A stretch of DNA of 64,000 bases from JBGFRR01 sp041695045 (GTDB lineage Bacteria > Bacteroidota > Ignavibacteria > UBA10030): assembly GCA_041695045.1 (NCBI GenBank), contig JBGFRR010000164.1, positions 1-64,000 of the forward strand, in the 5' to 3' direction. The notes under the pieces were generated by a model. That model saw only the letters and a program-made list of their open reading frames with translations. It ran no database searches and was not told where the DNA came from. Made by a program: the position numbers and the translations under genes. Below are positions 10,701 to 17,127 of this stretch, piece after piece. How positions within the stretch are numbered: position 1 is the stretch's first letter; every line of letters starts with the position of its first letter.

Positions 10701-11368
10701 CGCAATTCCGGGTCAGTGCGAGGTTGACCTTGCCGGCGAAGCCAGTGAACTTCACCATCCGCAATCTCTCCGAAAACCGAAAGATCAAATTTGCCTTCTT
10801 CGAACTCGATGGTTCAGATGGGCGATTAACTGCTGGAAGAGACAACAGCGACATCATTATCTTCTTAGAACCGGATGCGCGAGACTCCCTTATTGCGACG
10901 TGGGACTTCCGCCTGGTGTATGATTCCATGTTGGCACTTCCGCAATCGGGAGACCGGGCCACCATCATTCTTCGGAAGCCCTTCTTACGTGCTGATGTGT
11001 TTGAGTTTACAACCAAGGTGGCACGCATCAATCAAGACCTCGCGCGAGAACGTCTCTCGAAGATCAAGGTTGTGCCGAATCCGTACGTTGCTGCGGCGAC
11101 GTGGGAGCCTCGGAACCCCTTCGCCAGCGGCCGGGGTCCTCGTGCTATTCACTTTAACCACCTCCCCCAACAATGCACGATTCGTATTTACACTGTTAGC
11201 GGAGAGCTGGTAGCGACGATCGAGCATAACAGTACGATCGATAACGGAACGGCGGCGTGGAATCTGCTTTCGAAGGACAACCTCGCGGTTTCGTACGGCG
11301 TTTACATTTATCACGTCGATGCGCCGGGCATCGGTGAACACACTGGGAAGCTTGCTATCATCAAGTGA
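7718..11368 (+). CDS. Large surface protein: calcium-type Asp/Asn repeats, FN3-like domain, T9SS-like C-terminus
   Basis: The start at 7718 gives a good signal peptide ending near LEAQ and has AGAGGAAC upstream; an in-frame ATG at 7688 lies inside the receptor gene. The 1216-residue product has no recognised catalytic domain. Between about residues 310 and 520 there are repeated Asp/Asn-rich loops (RIDNDGDGEPG, GIDDNGNGLIDEN, GIDNNDNGES, NIDNNGNAQTDG, GIDNDGDWN) like thrombospondin-3 or EF-hand calcium loops. A fibronectin-III-like domain lies near 678-810 (VTLYWDD ... EGYKIYRA ... YYAVVAYDRGY). The C-terminus has VVPNPYVAAATWE and ends GKLAIIK, a variant T9SS sorting domain. It occupies the place of SusD, so a surface partner of the receptor is a reasonable inference. 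Confidence 0.75.
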   Translation: MVHSISTRNRGKWFSAFMLIALLSTSGVLEAQHIPSKERGDPTKRRKTNIDGNLVRTTIFNFGLTGRTGVVPDEIPYEWPRNTRQMYIALTGLFVGAEVKDEAGRTIHIVNVPSYRQSPAGKTWNLEPVPGYFREYDDPRQDKIAKSSEPSSWPAFWPDKLGDRTDPGWRGAWNGFFGKDQFNADQEMLFRASDDLYDRYNYIPDTTDRTRRGLGLLVDVRVLAWSQVLVNDVIFILHFIKNDGTKDINKAAFTLWLADLIGGDGDSSDDISFFDLLSNVAWMTDRDGKGNKDFGTTPVGVAAVAYLETPGNANDRIDNDGDGEPGGPKVTENMLVGEDPTNGIDDNGNGLIDENMRHVPFGTQRGVTFADGIDNNDNGESQSPVVTQQMINEASADRWGRWPANPEQDPNERFRGFIHLIQVGPEDLGKRFKDNIDNNGNAQTDGPRITQAMIDEAAQDRFRRYRVPGTNVILYDVGPEDLGKRYKHADWVFDAGIDENIDEMIDESRQDGIDNDGDWNILFDDVGLDGKPGTNDYGEGDGKPTSGYQPWGPNGELIDTGLPGEPNIDKTDIGESDQIGLTNAQYFPAGSINFSAALDISFWNDWMIPGKFYDPARITAGDYDLTVSSGIFPIKAGATERISMAVMLGVDQADALRNREVAQQAYETDYRFATAPLPPTVTAVPGNKRVTLYWDDVAERSFDTFLARLGEDGFDFEGYKIYRATDAAFLDTPPITDADGNPVYYKPIAQFDLVNGIKGLHPIDLNGAHFNLGNDTGLRHSYVDTTVRNGQTYYYAVVAYDRGYTRGRIGPSESPVAITVDPSGNVVMGKNVVRVTPNPPAAGYEPPDLGDIRLVQGSTTGRIGYTIIDPRLIRDNNRYRITFEDTLIVGGIAGSDTLKTKSFTLTNVTNTAAPETLIARSRKLGVGDEQPFTQGFQLLLFNENIVAIDQERSKWNRSGLQRFLFQLFRAGLITGQQRPADYEITFGNVGIDTSTQFRVSARLTLPAKPVNFTIRNLSENRKIKFAFFELDGSDGRLTAGRDNSDIIIFLEPDARDSLIATWDFRLVYDSMLALPQSGDRATIILRKPFLRADVFEFTTKVARINQDLARERLSKIKVVPNPYVAAATWEPRNPFASGRGPRAIHFNHLPQQCTIRIYTVSGELVATIEHNSTIDNGTAAWNLLSKDNLAVSYGVYIYHVDAPGIGEHTGKLAIIK

Positions 11369-11390
11369 TTTTTTTCCAGGGAGACGGATC

Positions 11391-12428
11391 GTGACAGACT
11401 ACATGAGATTGCTTCGGAGCACCGCTTGTGTGGGCATGCTCGTGCTGTGTGTTGCCCATGGCTCTGCTCAATTCGTTTCAAAGGTTGGGACAACGTCGGC
11501 AAAGTTTCTCACGATTCCCATCGGTGCTCGTGCAACGGCACTCGGCGGAGCGTTTACCTCTATCTCGAATGATGCAACAGCCCTGTACTGGAATCCGAGC
11601 GGCATCGCAACTCTGTCATCCTTCGAAGTAACCACAAGCTACACCACGTGGCTTGCCGACATCGAGGTCAACTTCGGTGGCGTCGTCGTTCCGCTGGGTG
11701 AATGGGGAGCAATGGGCGTTCACGTAACGGCGATGACCATGGGGGAAATGGAGATTACCACCGAAGAAGAGCCGGAGGGCACGGGAGGGACGTTTCGTGC
11801 GGGAAGCTATGCCATCGGCATCTCCTATGCACGTAACCTGACCGATTGGTTCTCAATCGGTGGAACAGTGAAATACATTAACGAGACGATCTGGAATTCC
11901 TCCGCCTCGGGTTTTGCAGTCGACCTGGGAACATTGCTGAAGACACCAATACCCGGTGTCCGGTTTGGTGTGAGTGTATCCAACTTTGGCGAGAAACTCC
12001 AGATGTCCGGCGCCGACTTGTTGGTACAAAAAGATATTGACGAGCAGATACACGGCAACAATCCGGCTATCAATGCCTATCTCGCGACTGACCGCTTCGA
12101 TCTTCCGCTGACGCTACGGACCGGTTTGTCGGCTGATGTCATCAAAACAGAGAGTGACATGTTAACCCTCGCGGTCGATGCGGCATACCCCAACGATAAT
12201 GTCGAGTTCGTTGACCTTGGTATGGAGTACGCCTTCTTCAACAGGCAGTTCAGTGTGCGCGGTGGCTACCGCTCTCTCGGTAACGAGGAGGCAGAACAGC
12301 GGTGGTCTCTGGGGGTGGGTCTGCAGCACACTCTCCATCCCGGACTTACTTTTCGTCTGGATTACGCTTTTCAAACCTTCGGACGGTTGAGAAACATTCA
12401 GAAGTTTGACCTCTCACTGCAATTCTAA
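11391..12428 (+). CDS. PorV/PorQ-like outer membrane protein (UPF0164 type)
   Basis: The GTG at 11391 has AGGGAG seven bases before it and gives a signal peptide ending in GSAQF; an upstream ATG at 11319 would overlap the previous gene. The 345-residue product contains AKFLTIPIGARATALGGAFTS with ALYWNPSGIA, the diagnostic start of the PorV/PorQ/UPF0164 family, and a beta-barrel-like remainder ending FDLSLQF. PorV shuttles T9SS substrates from the translocon to the attachment complex at the cell surface. Here it follows a T9SS-like protein and precedes three T9SS-tagged starch proteins, so a locus-specific shuttle is plausible. Distinguishing PorV from other FadL-like barrels would need a profile search. 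Confidence 0.82.
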   Translation: MTDYMRLLRSTACVGMLVLCVAHGSAQFVSKVGTTSAKFLTIPIGARATALGGAFTSISNDATALYWNPSGIATLSSFEVTTSYTTWLADIEVNFGGVVVPLGEWGAMGVHVTAMTMGEMEITTEEEPEGTGGTFRAGSYAIGISYARNLTDWFSIGGTVKYINETIWNSSASGFAVDLGTLLKTPIPGVRFGVSVSNFGEKLQMSGADLLVQKDIDEQIHGNNPAINAYLATDRFDLPLTLRTGLSADVIKTESDMLTLAVDAAYPNDNVEFVDLGMEYAFFNRQFSVRGGYRSLGNEEAEQRWSLGVGLQHTLHPGLTFRLDYAFQTFGRLRNIQKFDLSLQF

Positions 12429-12527
12429 GGAGCGTAAAAGGTTTCAAGAATCAGCATCCTCTTTTTTGTTCATTCGATCTCTCTAATTCACCCAATCAAC
12501 AACCTACTTCATAAGGAGGGCAAAGCT

Positions 12528-14375
12528 ATGAAGGCCCTGACACTACTTGTCGTCGTCTGCCTCGTATGCGCGGGGTTTGTCCTGGATACGCAGGTACAAG
12601 CGCAGACCACGGCTAATGCAACCTTTCGCTTGAACACCTCAACGCGAGTGGATACGATCCGGGCGACCCACCAGGTTCAGGTCCGGGGCAGCAAAGCACC
12701 GCTGACGTGGGGCGATGATTCGCCGCGGATGAGAAACATCGGCGGGGACTACTGGACGGTTACCCATCGCTTTACGGTTGGCGATACCGTCGAGTATAAG
12801 TTCTACGCAACGGGCGATTCAACAAAAGCCCACTCCGGTTGGGAAGGCGGTGACAACAAACGATTGATCGTTCGTGGCGATACGATTCTACCGCTGCAAT
12901 ACTACGATAGAGCCACTACTCCGCCCTACACCCCCTCCGATTCCATCGATGTATGGTTCAGGATCAATATGGGAAGCATTGCGAAGTTTGATACAACAAG
13001 ACAGGTGGCAGTCCGTGGGGGAACACCACCACTCGATTGGGGTGCAAACCAGATCTTGCTGAGGCGGGAAGGAACGTCGATGTTTTGGTCCGGCGTTGCC
13101 CGGTTTGGAAATGCGAGAGCCGGGACCACCGTGGAGTACAAGTTCGTTCATGGGACGGAACCGACTTGGGAAGACATACCAAACAGAACCTTCACTGTCC
13201 GCGCGGATACAACTCTCTCTTGGGTTACTTTCAATAATAGACCGATCCTTGTAGCTGTTGTAACGGGCCGCGTGCTGTTGGGCGTTGACATGCGCGCGTA
13301 TGAGCAACTCGGCTTTTTCGACAGGACAAAAGGAGACACGGTGCGCTTGATGGGTCCTCTAGCGAGAGGAGGTTGGGACACCGGTGAGCGGATGCGGATC
13401 GCACTTGGAACAACCAGCCTGTGGGAGCTTGACGTCTCGTACACCCAAGCTCCACTTGCTACTGAGCCATACAAGTTCCGCATTTGGCACGGCACTCCCA
13501 CTGCACGAGGATTCGAAGATTGGTGGGGGTGGGAGCTTCCGGCGACACAGGGTGGCCATGATCGCAGATTTGTGTTCGCCGGAAATCCAGAGCAAACGGA
13601 GCCGATCCATTGGTATAACGACGTGCCACTTAGAGGTGTCATCCCTGCCGGCAGAACCGTGGACGTTACGTTCCGGATTGATATGCGTCCTGCAACGAGA
13701 CTGACTCCAGCATTTAACCCGGCTACTGATACTGTGCGGCTGATGCTTGAAGAGCCGGCGTTCGTCTGGTTGCAGGGGAGAACAACGGGTGTGCAAAATG
13801 ATCTGGTCTTCTCTCGTGTAGGGACAGACACGATCTACACGTTGACGTTTAGAGTCCGAGGACCAGCACCGTTTATTGTGATTTATCGAGTGCAAGCGAG
13901 AGGATCATCGATTGGGCAGAGAGATGAGGGAAGTGGATTTGCTCTCGGTCGCTTCCGGACTCGTTACATCAGGCCTGGTGCTGATGGGGCGTATCCGTCA
14001 TCGTTTGCTTTCCCGACGGACGTCTTCACGGCGGAACCACCCCACGTCATTGAGAGCCCCCCGTTTGTAACCTCTGCGGACGATCCGGCAGCACCTGGAT
14101 CGATTCCTCAATCTTTCGGGCTTATGCAAAACTATCCGAATCCCTTTAACCCCTCCACGGTCATTGAGTATCATCTCCCCGTCGAGGCGTTTGTGACGTT
14201 GAAGGTGTTCAACATGCTTGGTCAAGAAGTCGCGTCGCTCGTCAATCACGAGAAGAAAACTGCTGGCACCCATCTCGTAGGGTTTGATGCTTCTCGACTT
14301 CCCAGCGGCATCTACGTGTACCAAATCTCCGCGGGCACGTTTGTAGCTGCCAAGAAGATGTTGTTGATCAAATAA
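12528..14375 (+). CDS. Secreted multi-domain starch-binding protein (CBM20-like repeats) with T9SS sorting domain
   Basis: The ATG has AAGGAGG eight bases upstream and a clear signal peptide ending VQAQ. The 615-residue protein carries three to four related beta-sandwich modules (about 27-105, 137-215, 250-345, 370-480). Two share VQVRGSKAPLTWGDD / VAVRGGTPPLDWGAN followed by VEYKFYATG / VEYKFVHG, the layout of CBM20/CBM48-type starch binding modules. No catalytic domain is seen. The C-terminal sorting domain has NYPNPFNPSTVIEYHLP and ends MLLIK, so the protein should go to the cell surface through T9SS. It may do the glucan-capture job that SusD/E/F do in Bacteroides. A strong terminator follows. 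Confidence 0.8.
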   Translation: MKALTLLVVVCLVCAGFVLDTQVQAQTTANATFRLNTSTRVDTIRATHQVQVRGSKAPLTWGDDSPRMRNIGGDYWTVTHRFTVGDTVEYKFYATGDSTKAHSGWEGGDNKRLIVRGDTILPLQYYDRATTPPYTPSDSIDVWFRINMGSIAKFDTTRQVAVRGGTPPLDWGANQILLRREGTSMFWSGVARFGNARAGTTVEYKFVHGTEPTWEDIPNRTFTVRADTTLSWVTFNNRPILVAVVTGRVLLGVDMRAYEQLGFFDRTKGDTVRLMGPLARGGWDTGERMRIALGTTSLWELDVSYTQAPLATEPYKFRIWHGTPTARGFEDWWGWELPATQGGHDRRFVFAGNPEQTEPIHWYNDVPLRGVIPAGRTVDVTFRIDMRPATRLTPAFNPATDTVRLMLEEPAFVWLQGRTTGVQNDLVFSRVGTDTIYTLTFRVRGPAPFIVIYRVQARGSSIGQRDEGSGFALGRFRTRYIRPGADGAYPSSFAFPTDVFTAEPPHVIESPPFVTSADDPAAPGSIPQSFGLMQNYPNPFNPSTVIEYHLPVEAFVTLKVFNMLGQEVASLVNHEKKTAGTHLVGFDASRLPSGIYVYQISAGTFVAAKKMLLIK

Positions 14376-14400
14376 GGACATTGGTCATCCCCACGGATGG

Positions 14401-14428
14401 ATCGAGCCTCCTTCTTGGGAGGCTCGAT
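14401..14428. repeat. Perfect 11-bp hairpin after the starch-binding gene
   Basis: ATCGAGCCTCC (14401-14411) and GGAGGCTCGAT (14418-14428) form a perfect stem with a six-base loop. There is no T-tract, so it is not a classical terminator by itself; it may protect the 3' end of the upstream mRNA. Confidence 0.7.
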
Positions 14429-14462
14429 GTGAAGGTGGGCGTAAGGGGACGCATCGAAGAGT

Positions 14463-14501
14463 CCGACCTCGGCAAATGCCGTGCCGAGGTCGGGTTTTTT
14501 T
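14463..14501 (+). terminator. Rho-independent terminator
   Basis: CCGACCTCGGC (14463-14473) pairs perfectly with GCCGAGGTCGG (14483-14493) and is followed by G and seven T. This ends the transcript that runs from the LacI-family gene through the starch-binding protein, or thins it before the amylase genes. Confidence 0.9.
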
Positions 14502-14611
14502 GGCAAAACAGTGAGGAAAAGGAATTATGGCTCTCCTCGGCATTATGAGCCCAATAATGGGGGCAACCACCTTGAGGTCATGACCATTTTCAACCAAAAA
14601 GAGAGGAAGGT

Positions 14612-17023
14612 ATGATACCCGCATGTCATCGCATCCCCTCTACGCTCCTCAGTTGTCTCGTTCTTATCACTTTCACTTTCAATCGTCTTGCAGCGCAGGA
14701 CGACGTAATGATGCAGGCGTTTTACTGGGATGTACCGGTAGATGTGACGAACAAAAATGGTTTTTGGTACGACTCGTTGAGAGTCAAGATTCCTTCCCTT
14801 AAAGCGGCAGGCTTCCGTGGGATCTGGACGCCCCCGCCAAGCAAAGGGAATTGGGGGGTCACCGATATGGGATATGGCATCTTCGATCACTACGACCTGG
14901 GCAATTATAACCAGAAAGGAACTGTGGAGACACGGTTTGGATCAAGGACGGAACTTCTGAACCTTCTTTCAACGGCTCGTAGCACTGCGAATGGGCCGCG
15001 GATGGAAGTGTATGCAGACGTTATCTTGAATCATATTTATGCAAACCAAGATCAGAACCAAAACAACCCCGCAGTGAAGCAGTATGTTTTTGACCAGGCC
15101 TTTCGGAACGGACGGCAGTACGTTCCCTATCCGACGAATGAGGTGTATTGGCGACTTCCCAATGCCACACCAGGAGACTACTACATTCAGATCAAAGGAT
15201 ATTATCTCGACTGGAATGCAAGCCACACCCAGCGCGGGTACGACCTGTACATAAACTGGACGGGCGCGAATCCGGATCCAACGGTGTACTGGGAATCCGA
15301 GCCGAACAACGGCGGCGGCCAGTGGAATGCCTTTCCGGGATCGGGGAAAACTATCCGCGGTCATATGCAGTCATCGAGCGACATCGATGAGTTCAAGTTC
15401 ACGCTCTCGGGCACCGCGACAGTGGAAATTCGCCTGACAGCGCGCAAAGAGGGTACAAACGCTCAGGGCCAATGGGAGTGGCAATGGGCCGACCAGACAA
15501 ACGGCTACTATCCCGTGGCCTTGTGGTACAAGGGTACCAACCTTGCAAACACCTCACTTCAAGCGCGCACCTCGACGGGAATTACCTATGTCAATCATAC
15601 AGGACCAGGCGAGCCGAATCATTCGTGGACGTACACCGATTTCCATCCCGTGGATAACTTCGATTGGTTAGGCGGTGCGGGATTTGAAGACGAGATTATC
15701 ACCAACACGAAGTGGTTTGGGAACGATTTGAACACGTTCAGCACAACTGTCCAAAACAGGCTGATTGCATGGGGACAGTGGCTCTCCTCCAGCAACGTCG
15801 GGTTCGATGGATACCGTTTAGATTTCGTGCGGGGGTTCCAAGAGGAATTGGTGGCCAAATGGGTCTCGAATCTGCCTCGAAAATCGGATGGAAGCCAGCC
15901 ATTCATCGTGGGTGAATATTGGACGAACCACAAGTACAGGCTCAGAAACTGGGTCAACAACGTCTGGAACAACTTTACCTTTAACGGGTTTCGTGCCGAT
16001 GTGGATGTCTTTGATTTTCCTCTCCGAACCGATCTGGCTCGCATGGCGAACCTCAATGCCGTCGATTTCAACATGGCGTGGCTGAACAATTCCGGTATGG
16101 TGCGAGACAACACAGGTAATGCCCTCTCGGGAACTTCGGTGGTTACCTTCGTAGACAATCATGATACGGGGAAAGAAAGCGACAAGTGGCTTTGGAGGGA
16201 TTGGGATATGGCGTACGCTTACATTCTCTTCGCGGAGGGTCGGCCCTGCGTTTTCTATTCTCATTATTACGGGGTTACCCAAGTCGATTATCGCAATCCG
16301 ACAATCACCGTTACGCCTCCATCAAGTCTGCGAACCGAGATCAACAAGCTGATGCATGCACGGAGAACCTATCTCGGGGGAACAATGACAGTCCTCAGCC
16401 AAGTCGGAAATCCTTGGCCATCTGGCGATACATGGAATGTCTACGTTGCACGCAGACAGGGCAATGGCACAAGATCCGGCGGCATTTTGGTGCTTAACAA
16501 TAACGAAACGACGACAAAAGGGTTGTGGGTGGACCACGCTCCCTCCGGATGGCAAAGTTGGGCGGGTCAGACACTCGTGAACATCATGAACCCTTCCGAG
16601 ACGACGGTGATTCAAGCGGATGGTCGTGTGAACGTCAGGGCACCGGCACGAGGATTTTCACTTTGGGTGCGACAGAGTGAATACGTCCCATTCTCGGGAA
16701 GGTTTGCAGTGGGCGAGGGCGAGTTTTCCCCGGAGCAGCCGAATATCCCAGCAACACCGAAAACATTCGAAGTGAAAAGCAATTACCCAAATCCTTTCAA
16801 TCCGGCGACCAACATTTCCTTTGCCATACCGGAAGAAGGATTCGTCACTGTAACTGTGACGAACGTCCTTGGCCAAACGGTTGCAACGCTTCTCTCCCAG
16901 GTTATTCGCGCGGGAGAGCACACGGTCCAATGGGATGCGACGAACCTGCCGAGCGGTGTCTATCTTTATAACGCCCAATACGGTCAAGTAGTGAAATCTG
17001 GTCGGATGGTCTTGATGAAGTGA
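14612..17023 (+). CDS. Secreted GH13 alpha-amylase with T9SS sorting domain
   Basis: The 803-residue protein has GAGAGGAAGG before the ATG and a signal peptide ending RLAAQ. The GH13 barrel opens with MMQAFYWDVP as in liquefying alpha-amylases. Motifs: DVILNH (136-141), nucleophile D404 in FDGYRLDF, acid/base E435 in VGEYW, and D518 in FVDNHDTG. Domain B is expanded by an extra beta-rich module of roughly 150 residues (about 176-325). The tail after about 720 is a T9SS sorting domain (SNYPNPFNPATNISFAIP, ending RMVLMK), so the enzyme should be anchored or released at the cell surface and start starch breakdown. Cloned specificity is unknown. Confidence 0.93.
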   Translation: MIPACHRIPSTLLSCLVLITFTFNRLAAQDDVMMQAFYWDVPVDVTNKNGFWYDSLRVKIPSLKAAGFRGIWTPPPSKGNWGVTDMGYGIFDHYDLGNYNQKGTVETRFGSRTELLNLLSTARSTANGPRMEVYADVILNHIYANQDQNQNNPAVKQYVFDQAFRNGRQYVPYPTNEVYWRLPNATPGDYYIQIKGYYLDWNASHTQRGYDLYINWTGANPDPTVYWESEPNNGGGQWNAFPGSGKTIRGHMQSSSDIDEFKFTLSGTATVEIRLTARKEGTNAQGQWEWQWADQTNGYYPVALWYKGTNLANTSLQARTSTGITYVNHTGPGEPNHSWTYTDFHPVDNFDWLGGAGFEDEIITNTKWFGNDLNTFSTTVQNRLIAWGQWLSSSNVGFDGYRLDFVRGFQEELVAKWVSNLPRKSDGSQPFIVGEYWTNHKYRLRNWVNNVWNNFTFNGFRADVDVFDFPLRTDLARMANLNAVDFNMAWLNNSGMVRDNTGNALSGTSVVTFVDNHDTGKESDKWLWRDWDMAYAYILFAEGRPCVFYSHYYGVTQVDYRNPTITVTPPSSLRTEINKLMHARRTYLGGTMTVLSQVGNPWPSGDTWNVYVARRQGNGTRSGGILVLNNNETTTKGLWVDHAPSGWQSWAGQTLVNIMNPSETTVIQADGRVNVRAPARGFSLWVRQSEYVPFSGRFAVGEGEFSPEQPNIPATPKTFEVKSNYPNPFNPATNISFAIPEEGFVTVTVTNVLGQTVATLLSQVIRAGEHTVQWDATNLPSGVYLYNAQYGQVVKSGRMVLMK

Positions 17024-17050
17024 TTCGTTTGACAAGGCGGTCTCGTTCCG

Positions 17051-17067
17051 TCCCGACCTTGTCGGGA
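17051..17067. repeat. Short GC palindrome
   Basis: TCCCGAC CTT GTCGGGA, a 7-bp perfect stem in the gap between two amylase genes; the CCCGAC/GTCGGG arms recur at 29316-29335 and 56913-56930. Confidence 0.7.
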
Positions 17068-17127
17068 GGGGGACGGGATCGCCTTGCCGCGAATAGAAAA
17101 GAACCAGAAGATTTTTTGAGGAGTGAG

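Noticed and set aside
14527..14583. 18-codon ORF (MALLGIMSPIMGATTLRS) with a GGAAAAGGAATT upstream, ahead of the GH13 gene
   Set aside because: It follows a terminator and has no recognisable regulatory codons or paired attenuator structure; too short to support as a leader peptide.
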